Shown: positions 36,112-46,427, counted from the stretch's first letter. The stretch is 64,000 nucleotides of DNA from Phocaeicola abscessus CCUG 55929 (GCF_000312445.1 NZ_HE997182.1:124001-188000), one strand, 5' to 3'. Numbers and translations: made by a program. Notes: generated from the sequence alone by a model not told the origin.

Positions 36112-38450
36112 TTTTTTCTGCTTGCAGATTGCGATCCGCGAGGCTTCGATGCTTTTTCTCTATAGGTTTCGATAATTTTACGGCAATCGTCAACGGTCAG
36201 GCTCGCAGGTTCTTTATCCGAAGGTATTTTATAATTCTTTTTCTCATAAGCGATGTAAGGGCCATACCTCCCTCTAAGAATTTGCATATCCACCTCGTCC
36301 TCGAACGTTCTGATCACTTTTTCTTTCGCCGCGTCCTGCTTCGCTTTGAACAAGGTCAAGACCTCGTCCAGGGTAATGCTCATCGGATCCATATTCTTCG
36401 GGACGGATACGTAGTTTTTATCCATACGGACATAAGGCCCGAAACGCCCTTGCCCGACTATTACTTCCCGATCTTCCCATCGCCCTAAAACACGCGGCAG
36501 TTTCACGGCGTCCAACGCTTCGGCCAACGTAATCTTCTCCATAGACACTCCCTTTGGCAGTTGCGCAAAACGGGGTTTATCCTGATCCTCCGCAGAACCC
36601 ACCTGGATCACGGGGCCAAACCGGCCAATCTTCACCGAAACCGGTTTCCCCGATTCCGGATCGACGCCCAAGATACGTTCCCCGACTTTATGTTCGCTCT
36701 TTACGTGAAGTGCTTTATCTACCAGGGGATGGAAATCGTCGTAAAAATGCTCGAGCATGGTGGTCCAATTTTCTTTCCCTTCGGCCACTTCGTCAAAATC
36801 TCGTTCCACATTCGCCGTAAAATGGTAGTCCATAATTTCCGGGAAATAAGTCAACAGGAAGTCATTGACCACCATACCCGTATCCGTCGGTAACAGCTTC
36901 GATTTTTCCGCCCCTACCAGTTCCTTTTTATCGATATCGATCAATTTTCCTGCTTCCAGCTTCATGAAACGATAGACGCGCATCTGCCCTTCCACATTTC
37001 CTTTCACCACGTATTCGCGCTGCTGTATGGTAGAAATCGTGGGGGCATAGGTAGACGGACGGCCTATTCCCAACTCTTCCATTTTACGCACCAGGCTAGC
37101 TTCGGTATATCTGGGCGGATGTTGCGTGTAGCGTTGCATGGCTACGATCTCTTGGGGAATGAGAGACTCCCCCTTCTTCAAAGGAGGCAGCAGGCTCTCG
37201 TTTTCCTGCTCTTTATCGTCATCGATGGATTCCCGATAGATACGGAGAAACCCATCGAAAGTAACGACTTCACCAGTCGCGATAAATTTTTCCTCCTTTC
37301 CACCAATACCAATGGTCGCCGTGGTCTTCTCCATTTCGGCATCGGCTATCTGGGAAGCGATCGTACGTTTCCAGATTAGGTCATACAATTTTTTTTCCTG
37401 TACGTTGCCTTCTATCGTCTGATTGGCCACGAAGGTGGGTCGGATCGCTTCGTGCGCTTCCTGGGCGCCCTTTGCCTTGGTCGTATATTGCCGGGTCTTT
37501 ACGTATTTTTCTCCCCACAGCGTCAAAATCGTTTCTTTACATGTCCCGAGGGCTAAGGAAGAGAGGTTGACCGAATCGGTACGCATGTAGGTAATCAAGC
37601 CGTTTTCATACAATCGCTGTGCCACGACCATCGTTTGCGCCACTGTGAATCCCAATTTGCGCGCCGCTTCTTGTTGCAAAGTCGAGGTCGTAAAAGGAGG
37701 TGCAGGCGTTCGTCTCAGCGGATGTTTCGTGATCTCTTCGACTGTAAAATCAACATTCCTGCATGCCGACAAGAATTCCCATGCATCCTCTTTCCGTTCG
37801 AAACGCCTGTCAAGTTCAGCTTTCACTACGTGCTTCTCTCTCTCGCTATCCGGGAGCGAGAATTCGGCGGTGACCCGGTAATTCGATTCTTTACGGAACC
37901 CTTGAATTTCCCGTTCCCGTTCGACAATCAGTCGGACGGCCACCGACTGCACGCGTCCTGCCGATAGCGCCGGCTTCACCTTTCTCCATAATATAGGCGA
38001 AAGTTCAAAGCCTACGATGCGGTCAAGTACGCGTCGGGCTTGTTGGGCGTTCACTAAATTCCGATCGATCTCTCTGGGGTGTGCTATCGCTTGTAAAATC
38101 GCCGATTGGGTGATTTCATGAAAAACGATCCGCTTCGTCTTTTGAGGATCCAGGTCCAAGACTACGGACAAATGCCACGAAATAGCTTCTCCTTCGCGGT
38201 CCTCATCGGATGCGAGCCAAACGGTGCTTGCCTCATTCGCTGCGGCTTTCAATTCGCGTACCAACGCTTTTTTATCCGCCGGGATTTCATAAGTCGGTTC
38301 AAAATGGTTTTCCACATCGATACTGAAAACCTTTTTTTTCAAGTCGCGAATATGACCGAAACTTGACATTACTTTAAAATCCTTCCCTAAAAACCTGCCA
38401 ATCGTTTTAGCTTTCGCTGGAGACTCCACTATCACTAAATTTTTTATCAT
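36108..38450 (-). CDS. topA: DNA topoisomerase I
   Basis: A 780-residue type IA topoisomerase that relaxes negative supercoils. The Toprim domain begins VIVESPAKAKTIGRFLG with the acidic SDEDREGEAI. The active tyrosine is Y288 in GLITYMRTDSV. The C-terminus has no cysteine zinc fingers; instead it carries the repeats GRFGPVIQVG, GRFGPYVRMD and GRYGPYIAYE, followed by a basic tail. A possible -7 box (TACTTTTG) lies at 38480-38487 on the reverse strand. It heads a topA-aroK-speA-argB run. Confidence 0.96.
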   Translation of the reverse strand: MIKNLVIVESPAKAKTIGRFLGKDFKVMSSFGHIRDLKKKVFSIDVENHFEPTYEIPADKKALVRELKAAANEASTVWLASDEDREGEAISWHLSVVLDLDPQKTKRIVFHEITQSAILQAIAHPREIDRNLVNAQQARRVLDRIVGFELSPILWRKVKPALSAGRVQSVAVRLIVEREREIQGFRKESNYRVTAEFSLPDSEREKHVVKAELDRRFERKEDAWEFLSACRNVDFTVEEITKHPLRRTPAPPFTTSTLQQEAARKLGFTVAQTMVVAQRLYENGLITYMRTDSVNLSSLALGTCKETILTLWGEKYVKTRQYTTKAKGAQEAHEAIRPTFVANQTIEGNVQEKKLYDLIWKRTIASQIADAEMEKTTATIGIGGKEEKFIATGEVVTFDGFLRIYRESIDDDKEQENESLLPPLKKGESLIPQEIVAMQRYTQHPPRYTEASLVRKMEELGIGRPSTYAPTISTIQQREYVVKGNVEGQMRVYRFMKLEAGKLIDIDKKELVGAEKSKLLPTDTGMVVNDFLLTYFPEIMDYHFTANVERDFDEVAEGKENWTTMLEHFYDDFHPLVDKALHVKSEHKVGERILGVDPESGKPVSVKIGRFGPVIQVGSAEDQDKPRFAQLPKGVSMEKITLAEALDAVKLPRVLGRWEDREVIVGQGRFGPYVRMDKNYVSVPKNMDPMSITLDEVLTLFKAKQDAAKEKVIRTFEDEVDMQILRGRYGPYIAYEKKNYKIPSDKEPASLTVDDCRKIIETYREKASKPRGSQSASRKK

Positions 38451-38487
38451 GATTATATTCCACCCATTTAAATTCGTGGCAAAAGTA

Positions 38488-38814
38488 GAAAAAAAGCCAA
38501 AGCATCCTTCTATGATAAGATACGTTTCTGTTTTTTTTTCTATAAAAATATCATTTTAGCATTTATTTAACTATCAGCACTGCATAACCGATGCAAGTGG
38601 AATATCGCGTCGAAAGATGCGCTATCATCAATCGACATGCATAGAACGGAATCTCCGAGTGAATGGTCCCTATTGTCCCTCTCCCTCTATTCGCGTGGCG
38701 AATAGCCGTAAAAGTCGACCTAAAAGGTAAAAATGTCCAATCGCATGTACGCCGTCGAAACGGAATACCCTAAACGCTGAGGGAGATATACCCTCTGTTT
38801 ACATCTAATGCCCT
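38488..38814. other. Intergenic region with a diverged palindromic repeat
   Basis: No gene seen. The right end holds TAAACGCTGAGGG (38771-38783) facing CCCTCTGTTTA (38791-38801), an imperfect hairpin. The segment from CCTAAACG onward resembles the first two units of the array at 52505 over about 40 nt, sharing CCTAAACGnTGAGG and GTTTACrTC. It follows the susD stop at once and may mark its transcript end. The rest (38500-38700) shows no gene or convincing structure. Confidence 0.55.
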
Positions 38815-40584
38815 TTAATAGCCAGCATTCTGCGATAAGTTAGGGTTCAGGATTCTGTCTGTCTGTGAGACAGGATGAAAATACATGCGGTCATTCCATT
38901 GGATCGGATCGGTATTCACGTTAAACAATAATGTATGACCGTCGGCGGCTACGGCCGTATCGTCAGAATAGCTGCCGCTTTGCTGCATTTGTACATGGCG
39001 GTAATATACGCCAGCGACTTTATTTTCCGGAGCTGAATCGGAAGTGTAAAAGTATACGTCGGGGGTACCATCGTTATCCATATCGAGCAATGTATTAAAT
39101 TGCGGGACATAGATACCCTCTCTAGGCAAGGCCATCAAGTCGCCTTTCTTCCAACGCTGTTGGTCGCCCAACGTGAAATCTTCGAACATCAATTCGATAA
39201 GTCTTTCACGCCGTACTTCCATAACGGTCGGATCGGATATCTCGGGGAACAATACGGATTGCATATAGGTATCGACCTTAGTCGGTTTTGTTGTCAGGCC
39301 GCCTGTGATCCCTCCGCGGGCGCGAAGGGCGCCAATAGACTTCGTCCAGTCAGCATCCGTCAAAGTCCCTAACTCAGCTTTCGCTTCCGCCCAATTCAGC
39401 AGAATTTCAGCATACCGCATTTCGATCTTATTGTTTTCGCAGTCTCCGCCACCGTCGTACACAACGTCATCCAATGCAAATTTTAATGCATGATAACCCG
39501 TCTTTGCACAAGCGTAATCGGGAGCCGTACGCACCCATTTCCCGCCTGAAAGGCGCAATAATCCGGGAGTACGTAAGGTTTGTGCGGCGCGTTCGTCGCG
39601 ATTATCGAATTCTTGGGTAAAAGGGGTCGTCTTGTAAGCTGGATTATCCGTGAAAGCAGTTCCATCTTTCTTCAAATACAGATTGACGATCTGACGGATA
39701 GGAGAGAACGGGCCACCTAAGGTAGTAGTATTTGAACGACGGGTTTCCGAGTGCGTAATACCTTCCGCCGCATCGAATACGGTTGCCAACATTACTTCCT
39801 CCGTCTTGGGCTCTTTGGCAACGAACATATCGCGATAAGGAGTATCCCCTTTCATATAGATAGAGAATTGACCGCTGTTGATGACGATTTCCGCCGCTTG
39901 TCGGGCGCGCTGCAACCATTTGTCGGCCGAATCTTGCAAGCCGGCTTCGGTGTGGTATTTACGAAAGGTACCTTCCCACAAACAGAAACGGGATTGCAAA
40001 CCAGCCGCCACGTATTTGGTGATTGTCGTTCGAGTAGGATCCGAATCGGTAATATGCTCGATGGCGAACTGTAAGTCTTCGTAAATACGGTCGGCAATTT
40101 GGGTACGGGGAGTACGCGAGGCGGTCAACAACTGGTCTTTTACATCTAAAGCATGGTCGATCCAAGGTACGTCTCCATACGTTTTCATCTTGTCGAAGTA
40201 GAAACGAGCGCGGAAATAACGAGCTATCCCATTGTAATTATTACGTACGTTTTCATTTAAGTTTTTATTGACATTGTGATCGAGGAAATAATTGATATTC
40301 CGCAATGCCCCCCAGTCCCAACTGCCTTCCATACTGGACGTATATTCCATGCTATAGAATTTATTGATACCGTTATATGCTGCATAGAACGTATTAACGA
40401 TATCCCCCCAATTAGGAATGAAACCGGTTGCCAAATAGACGGTATAGAAAGAATTAGTATAGATGCTTAATCCTCTTTCACTACCGAAGATAGGATCTTG
40501 ATTGGCTCGCGCTTTAGGAGTTTCATCCAAGTCGCAAGAAGTGAAAGCCAAAACCAAAGTGATGAAGTATATAATTTTTTTCAT
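38815..40584 (-). CDS. RagB/SusD family nutrient-binding lipoprotein
   Basis: A 589-residue surface lipoprotein expected to form the lid of a SusCD glycan- or peptide-import complex. The lipobox is LAFTSC (C17), followed by DLDETP, the usual SusD start. Helical TPR-like segments (YFRARFYFDKMKTYGDVPW) and the C-terminal EMRYAEILLNWAEAKAELG block are typical. It lies 12 nt after susC. The ligand cannot be told: no glycosidase, regulator or sulfatase lies next to it. Confidence 0.93.
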   Translation of the reverse strand: MKKIIYFITLVLAFTSCDLDETPKARANQDPIFGSERGLSIYTNSFYTVYLATGFIPNWGDIVNTFYAAYNGINKFYSMEYTSSMEGSWDWGALRNINYFLDHNVNKNLNENVRNNYNGIARYFRARFYFDKMKTYGDVPWIDHALDVKDQLLTASRTPRTQIADRIYEDLQFAIEHITDSDPTRTTITKYVAAGLQSRFCLWEGTFRKYHTEAGLQDSADKWLQRARQAAEIVINSGQFSIYMKGDTPYRDMFVAKEPKTEEVMLATVFDAAEGITHSETRRSNTTTLGGPFSPIRQIVNLYLKKDGTAFTDNPAYKTTPFTQEFDNRDERAAQTLRTPGLLRLSGGKWVRTAPDYACAKTGYHALKFALDDVVYDGGGDCENNKIEMRYAEILLNWAEAKAELGTLTDADWTKSIGALRARGGITGGLTTKPTKVDTYMQSVLFPEISDPTVMEVRRERLIELMFEDFTLGDQQRWKKGDLMALPREGIYVPQFNTLLDMDNDGTPDVYFYTSDSAPENKVAGVYYRHVQMQQSGSYSDDTAVAADGHTLLFNVNTDPIQWNDRMYFHPVSQTDRILNPNLSQNAGY

Positions 40585-40596
40585 TGTATTATCGTT

Positions 40597-43500
40597 TTAG
40601 AATGTTAAAGAAAGACCGAGTGTCATGCTTTTCATAATCGGATAGCTGTATGGTCTGCCACCATCTTCGATAATGGGAGAAGAATACATCCCTTGTTTGA
40701 TCAATTCGACTGTTTCGAAATCTTCGCCGTTGATGCTTTCTACGTCGAATTGCTTAATATGTTTATAAAATGGCGTATAGGTCCAAATATTTTCTAACGA
40801 CACATATACTTTCGTCTGCTGCACGCCTAACTTGTTAACAAAGCCTGTAGGCAAGGTATAGCCTATTTGCAGGTTTTTCAACCGAATGTAAGCCACATTC
40901 TGCAAGTATTTGGTCTGTGGCAAATGAAGAATACGTGTATGTTGGTGCGAGATGTATCCCCTGTATTTGGGAAAATAAGCATTGGGATTCTCCTCGCTCC
41001 AAACATCTTTCATCATCTCTTTGGGGATATTCGAATACGGTCGGCTATACTGTCCCCAGAACATGCCGTTATCAGATCCCGGCCACCAATTCTGTTTCCC
41101 AACGCCTTGGAAAAACGCATTGACAAAAATACCTTGCCAATCAGCGCCCACGTTCAAACTGAACGTATAATGCGGCAATCTGTTACCGATGATCTTTCGG
41201 TCGCCGGAATCGCCCACTTTACTGTTTCCCCAATCGATCTTTCCGTCTTCATTCAAGTCTTTCAGACGGACGTCGCCGGCAGCCCATCTCTGGTTGCTAC
41301 TGATCGAGAGCCACGATTGATCGGGGCCATTGATAATATGACCGTTTTCATCGATGTCGGAAGCGGTGAAATAGCCGTCGTTGACAAAACCCCAGATTTC
41401 GCCCAATTCCATCCCCTTGTAATAATTATGATCATCACCCGAATTTGTACGGGCTCCAATGAACAATTCATCGTTAGGATAACTATCAATAACAGACTTA
41501 GCGTTAGCCAATGTCCCGCGGATCTCATAGTTGAAAGGTTTGCCACCCACTTTGAATTGATCTCGCCAAGTCAACGTGAGTTCCCAGCCTTTTGTCGTCA
41601 TGTCCGCATAATTGCCTTTAGGTGCATCGGCACCGTAAACAGCGGGTAATTGTGTGCCAGTTACATACATGTCCTTATTCTTACGGATATAGTAATCACC
41701 TACGAATTTTAATCTTCCGTTCAAGAAAGAGATATCGACACCGACGTTAGCTGTAGTCGCAGTCTCCCATGTTAAACCCGTCGGGATCGGGTTTGGAGAA
41801 GATGTGGTGGTCGGTTTCTCTCCTTTTAACAAGCGGTTTTGGATATAAATCTTGAATAATTCCTGGAATTGATAAGGCGAGATATTACCGTTACCCAATG
41901 AACCGTAAGAGGCACGGATCTTCAAGTCAGAAACGACTTTCGGAGAGATTTTCCAGAAAGGTTCCTGAGATACTCGCCAACCTGCCGATGCCGAAGGGAA
42001 AAACGCCCATTGTTGATCGGTGGGGAATTTGGAAGAACCGTCATAACGTCCGTTGATCTCCACTAAGTAACGATCTTTATAGCCATAGTTCAAACGGAAG
42101 AAACCGCCGGCAATACGCCATTTCTGATAGTCGCTGTTTATCGAAATCGAGCCGGTCGCCATGTTGATATTTTCCGCATCGTCGAACAACAGACCATTTC
42201 TGCGTTCGAAATCATAATTGTAAATGGACTGTTCATAATTGTAACCGATCATTGCTTTGACATCGTGAGTATTTGCGAATAATTGGTTGTACTGGGCGTA
42301 TACGTTCGTCGCTAAATACTTGGTATTCGAAAGTGTATTCATAATACTGTTATATCCAGCGCCGGCGTAATTGATTTTCCCTACCGACTGACTATAAGGG
42401 ACGGGGGTCTGCTTCCCTTCTATTCTCTCATCGTTATAACGGAAAGTAATATCGCCGTTCAGGGTCAAGCGTTCGCCAAGCAGCTTAGCTGTAAAGTTCG
42501 TCGTATTACGTAACACGCGACTTGTCGTATTCTGATAATTGTTTTTATAATAAAAACTGCCTAACGTATATGCGCCCGCTTTGGTTAAAGTGCCGTCAGG
42601 ATTAAACATCACATTAGGCGCTTGACCTTCGCTTTCGATAGCGTACCAGACAGTCCCTTCTCCTACCGACATGGGATTGTGATATTGCATCTGGTTGAAC
42701 TCGAAGTTATTGGTAACCTTCAACCAGGGAGTAACCTGTAAGCTACCTTTTGCGCGAACGTTAAACATCTTGTACCTATCAGGATCGAAATTGAATATAC
42801 CACCTTGAGAATAGAAACGACCGGAAACCAAAAAGTCTGTCTTTTCACCACCTCCCTGAATACTTAAATTCTGTTCTTGTCCGATGAAATGGTCTTTATA
42901 TAACAAATCCCACCAGTCGGTATTACCGTAATATTGGTAATTGCCATTGGCATCCACTTCCACGTCGGGAGCGTTCATCCAAGGACGGTGCTTAGCCAAT
43001 TCCTCGTACCACTGATCCGTATACATCAAAGAACTGTGGAACTTGTTCGGCTTACTTCCTGCCCAGTTCTGATACCCCTCCAAGAAGTACGTGGTGAATT
43101 CGTATCCATCGGAAATGACATTAGGGACAACTGTGGGTGCCTTCACCATAAAGTTTCCGTTATAAGTAATTGCCGTACGTTCCTTATTAGGATTCTTAGT
43201 CGTAATCAAAACAACCCCATAAGTACCGCGTGCGCCATAAATAGAAGAGGCGGCGGCATCTTTTAAAACAGAAACGCTGGCTACATCGCTCGGATTCAGC
43301 ATCGCAGGGTCGCCTTCAACACCATCGATCAACACCAAGGCGCTCCCTCCTTGTCCAATAGAAGAAGTGCCGCGGACTTGATAGGAAGAGCTGCGAGTGG
43401 GTTTACCGTCAGCGAATGAAATTTGTAAATTAGGGATTGCGCCTTGCAGACCTTGGGTTAAATTCGAGACCGGACGGTTCTCTATTACTTCACTTGTAAC

Positions 43501-43932
43501 CTGGTCGACAGCCCCCGTTAAGTTGACTTTCTTTTGCGTACCATAACCGACAACAACGACCTCGTCCAGTTTCTCCATATCTTCCGTTAACGAAACGGAA
43601 ATTCGACTTTTGTTACCGACAACAATTTCTTGAGTTTCGTAACCGATGAAAGAAACAACTAAAGTTACGTTGTTAGGAACATTTAAGGAGAAATTACCGT
43701 CGATATCCGTAATGGTACCGTTGGTAGTCCCTTTAATTAATACGTTAGCACCGATGATAGGATCACCTTTCGTATCCTTTACCGTACCGGAAATACTCCT
43801 CTGCTGCTGAACGTTTTTTACGTCTTTCGCTGCAGAAAGGGCGTTTGTTGCCCATGCATCGCTGGCAGGGAATACCCAGGCAAGCATTGAGCCCATGCAT
43901 ACCTTCAATAAGGCTTTACTGATTTTTTTCAT
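40597..43932 (-). CDS. SusC/RagA family TonB-linked outer membrane transporter
   Basis: An 1111-residue outer-membrane importer. After a signal peptide (to about residue 28) comes a carboxypeptidase-like domain (ISGTVKDTKGDPIIGANVLI, about 46-125), then a TonB box region (DEVVVVGYGTQKK), a plug domain with SVLKDAAASSIYGARGTYGV, and a 22-strand barrel ending in TLGLSLTF. It forms a pair with the SusD gene. The leader is about 130 nt if the TATCTTTG box at 44073-44066 is the -7 element. No anti-sigma-interacting N-terminal extension is present. Confidence 0.95.
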   Translation of the reverse strand: MKKISKALLKVCMGSMLAWVFPASDAWATNALSAAKDVKNVQQQRSISGTVKDTKGDPIIGANVLIKGTTNGTITDIDGNFSLNVPNNVTLVVSFIGYETQEIVVGNKSRISVSLTEDMEKLDEVVVVGYGTQKKVNLTGAVDQVTSEVIENRPVSNLTQGLQGAIPNLQISFADGKPTRSSSYQVRGTSSIGQGGSALVLIDGVEGDPAMLNPSDVASVSVLKDAAASSIYGARGTYGVVLITTKNPNKERTAITYNGNFMVKAPTVVPNVISDGYEFTTYFLEGYQNWAGSKPNKFHSSLMYTDQWYEELAKHRPWMNAPDVEVDANGNYQYYGNTDWWDLLYKDHFIGQEQNLSIQGGGEKTDFLVSGRFYSQGGIFNFDPDRYKMFNVRAKGSLQVTPWLKVTNNFEFNQMQYHNPMSVGEGTVWYAIESEGQAPNVMFNPDGTLTKAGAYTLGSFYYKNNYQNTTSRVLRNTTNFTAKLLGERLTLNGDITFRYNDERIEGKQTPVPYSQSVGKINYAGAGYNSIMNTLSNTKYLATNVYAQYNQLFANTHDVKAMIGYNYEQSIYNYDFERRNGLLFDDAENINMATGSISINSDYQKWRIAGGFFRLNYGYKDRYLVEINGRYDGSSKFPTDQQWAFFPSASAGWRVSQEPFWKISPKVVSDLKIRASYGSLGNGNISPYQFQELFKIYIQNRLLKGEKPTTTSSPNPIPTGLTWETATTANVGVDISFLNGRLKFVGDYYIRKNKDMYVTGTQLPAVYGADAPKGNYADMTTKGWELTLTWRDQFKVGGKPFNYEIRGTLANAKSVIDSYPNDELFIGARTNSGDDHNYYKGMELGEIWGFVNDGYFTASDIDENGHIINGPDQSWLSISSNQRWAAGDVRLKDLNEDGKIDWGNSKVGDSGDRKIIGNRLPHYTFSLNVGADWQGIFVNAFFQGVGKQNWWPGSDNGMFWGQYSRPYSNIPKEMMKDVWSEENPNAYFPKYRGYISHQHTRILHLPQTKYLQNVAYIRLKNLQIGYTLPTGFVNKLGVQQTKVYVSLENIWTYTPFYKHIKQFDVESINGEDFETVELIKQGMYSSPIIEDGGRPYSYPIMKSMTLGLSLTF

Positions 43933-44170
43933 TTTATTTGTATTGATTTTCAGATTTTCTTTTGCTAATTTTATTAAATGTTTTTTATACTTAAACGCTA
44001 TTTAAAGCCAACAAATCAAACAGCTGTTTTTACATGTTAGTTTTAAGGCTTTTTAGCTTTAGGGGCAAAGATAGTCAAAAAGATTGATCAAGGATAAGCG
44101 TATTATTTTCTTTTGGTGAATTCATATTCGTTAACGTTTTATTGATTGTGTATTCCTCTTCATATCTTTT
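43933..44170 (-). promoter_or_regulatory. susC upstream region with -7 box
   Basis: No gene found. On the reverse strand TATCTTTG (44073-44066) matches TAnnTTTG; no TTTG lies 19-21 nt upstream. The leader between this box and the susC ATG is A/T-rich with a possible long-range AAAGCC / GGCTTT pairing. Long structured leaders in SusC genes are often targets of small RNAs in Bacteroides, so regulation there is possible but unproven. Confidence 0.4.
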
Positions 44171-45421
44171 TTATTTCATTATTGCCGCAGCCACTACATT
44201 CGATACGATGGAGCGAAGCCGGTTTACACTGTATTCGTCTTTCGGATGGACTCGATTCGTTAAGAGAATAATGGAAATATCGTTATCAGGATCGATGACT
44301 ATCGAGGTTCCGGTGTAGCCGGTGTGACAATAGGCATGTTCACTGAGCAGGCTGCCCTTACAAGAAGCATAATCCGAAAAACTGTCCCATCCTATGGTTC
44401 TGCCTAATTCTTTTGTCGTACGAGGAATACCGATCATCGTCTGGACCGTTCTTACACTGAGGATTCGCTTTCCGTTCCATTCTCCTCCATTTTGCAAGGC
44501 AGCGCAAAGAACGGCTAAATCTTCAGCATTCGAGAATAGTCCGGCATTCCCGCTGACACCTTTGTTCATGATCCTTGCCAAAGGATCGTGAACTTGTCCG
44601 CATAGCACCTGACCGTTTTTCTGGACTTCAGTCGGGGCGACAATACTATTCCAAGCTTCTCCCTGTTTGGCCCAATGAGCTGGGATTGTATTCCTCCAAT
44701 CGCCTTTCTGGTCTTGTCTGATCGGCAGGTAGTCTGTATAGTTCATACCGAGCACACTGAATATATGCTTCTGTGCAAACGTCCGTAACGATTCTCCACT
44801 AACGGTCTCGATGATTCGCTGCAAAACGATAAAATTGAGACAACTGTACTGGAATTGCGTTTTCGGTCGAAAATCCCTCTTACAGGTTGCAATGTAATTG
44901 ATAAGGGTAGTCGAGTCGGCGCTGCCATAATGAGCAATTAGTTCGTCGACTTCAGCATAAGGAGGAAGCCCGGATGAATGCGTCAAAAGGTCTTCGATAC
45001 GGATCGTTACCTCGTCTCTGCTACCTTCTTTCCAATTTTGGAATTCGGGAATATACCGTTTTATGGGATCGAGTAATCCGATCTTTCCCTGTTCTATCAG
45101 TTTCATCGTACAAATCGCTGTCGATACCGGTTTGCTACAGGAGGCCAAGTCGAAGACGGTATTGACGGTCATTATTTCTTTTCGAGGAATGACCCGCTTG
45201 TTGCCATAAGCTTTCAAATAAGCCATTTTCCCTTGACGCACCACCGCCAAGACAGCTCCCGGGATTGTCCCTTCCTGAATAGCGGAATGAATGGCTTCAT
45301 CTGCAAAAAGAAATTGTTCAGCATTCATTCCGACCGCTTCGGGAGATACTTTCTCCAAGGGCTGGCTCTTCAGAATTATCAACATGAAACAACTGAACAA
45401 GAAACAGAAATATCTTTTCAT
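44171..45421 (-). CDS. Serine hydrolase, class C beta-lactamase/esterase family
   Basis: A 416-residue exported hydrolase. The signal segment is FCFLFSCFMLIILKSQ. The SxxK nucleophile motif is S94-CSK97 in FDLASCSKPVS. The second motif is YSC (Y192) rather than the YxN of true beta-lactamases, closer to the YSD of family VIII esterases, so a D-alanyl-peptidase or esterase role is more likely than resistance. I chose the ATG at 45421; the frame runs 12 codons further upstream. It follows murI by under 40 nt and may act on peptidoglycan. Confidence 0.82.
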   Translation of the reverse strand: MKRYFCFLFSCFMLIILKSQPLEKVSPEAVGMNAEQFLFADEAIHSAIQEGTIPGAVLAVVRQGKMAYLKAYGNKRVIPRKEIMTVNTVFDLASCSKPVSTAICTMKLIEQGKIGLLDPIKRYIPEFQNWKEGSRDEVTIRIEDLLTHSSGLPPYAEVDELIAHYGSADSTTLINYIATCKRDFRPKTQFQYSCLNFIVLQRIIETVSGESLRTFAQKHIFSVLGMNYTDYLPIRQDQKGDWRNTIPAHWAKQGEAWNSIVAPTEVQKNGQVLCGQVHDPLARIMNKGVSGNAGLFSNAEDLAVLCAALQNGGEWNGKRILSVRTVQTMIGIPRTTKELGRTIGWDSFSDYASCKGSLLSEHAYCHTGYTGTSIVIDPDNDISIILLTNRVHPKDEYSVNRLRSIVSNVVAAAIMK

Positions 45422-45458
45422 ATCTACATTTATATAAGTTTTAGTAACATGCCTCAAA

Positions 45459-46313
45459 TTATATCTGCTCCAAAGAAACCCTACTTACCTTTACTCTTTC
45501 TTTTCCAAGGAAGACAGAAGCAGACTCTTCAAATTTCTCAATACTTTCGGTGGTCAGGAAAAGAGAAGATCCCCCCTTAGTGCATCTGGCATCCATTTCT
45601 ACATGGCGGTTCAAATAATTACGAAGACTTCTAGCGACGTAGTCTCCTTGCGAAATGAGCCGTATCCCTTTCGGAGCATATTTTCTTATTTTTTTCCATA
45701 ACAAGGGATAATGAGTACATCCTAAAATGATAGCATCGATGGCAGGATCCTTAGTCAACAATTCCTCGACGTATTTTCGAACGAAAAAGTCGGCGCCTTC
45801 ATTCTCAAATTCACGATATTCGACCATAGGCACCCACATCGGGCAGGGTTGGCCGGTAACAGTAATATCGGGAAATAATTTATGTATTTCGATCGGATAA
45901 GAATCTGATTGGATGGTTCCGATAGTCCCCATGATTCCGATATGTCTAGTCTTTGTCAGAACGCCAATGCTTTCAGCTGTTGGACGAATGACACCGAGGA
46001 CTCTCCGGTCGGGAGCGATTTGCGGAAGATTGATTTGTTGGATAGATCGCAGGGCCTTTGCCGAGGCCGTATTGCAACCGAGTATGACCAACGGACAACC
46101 CAATTCGAACAGTTTACTTACTGCCTGAAGTGTAAACCCATAGACAATTTCAAAAGAGCGTGTCCCGTAAGGAGCACGGGCATTGTCACCCAAATAGATA
46201 TAATCGTATTCTGGCATTAACTGCCGTATACTTTTTAATATCGTTAAACCGCCGTAGCCTGAGTCGAATATCCCGATGGGGCCGTTAGCGGAAACTGTCA
46301 TTGCGTTTATCAT
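45459..46313 (-). CDS. murI: Glutamate racemase
   Basis: An enzyme of about 284 residues making D-glutamate for peptidoglycan. It has IGIFDSGYGGLTILKSI at the N-terminus, and the two catalytic cysteines in ILGCNTASAKAL and IILGCTHYPLLW. I place the start at ATG 46313 (MINAMTVSANG); a TTG at 46319 and an ATG at 46301 are alternatives. It follows the two ompH genes after about 115 nt and precedes the serine hydrolase. Confidence 0.94.
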   Translation of the reverse strand: MINAMTVSANGPIGIFDSGYGGLTILKSIRQLMPEYDYIYLGDNARAPYGTRSFEIVYGFTLQAVSKLFELGCPLVILGCNTASAKALRSIQQINLPQIAPDRRVLGVIRPTAESIGVLTKTRHIGIMGTIGTIQSDSYPIEIHKLFPDITVTGQPCPMWVPMVEYREFENEGADFFVRKYVEELLTKDPAIDAIILGCTHYPLLWKKIRKYAPKGIRLISQGDYVARSLRNYLNRHVEMDARCTKGGSSLFLTTESIEKFEESASVFLGKERVKVSRVSLEQI

Positions 46314-46427
46314 TTCCAATCGACCTGTTTTAATTGAAAAATCTCCCGATTATTTGCTGTCAAACAATCGAGAGATACGATATGCCACGATGCCAAATCG
46401 AAATAAAATTAGGAGAGAAAACGATCG

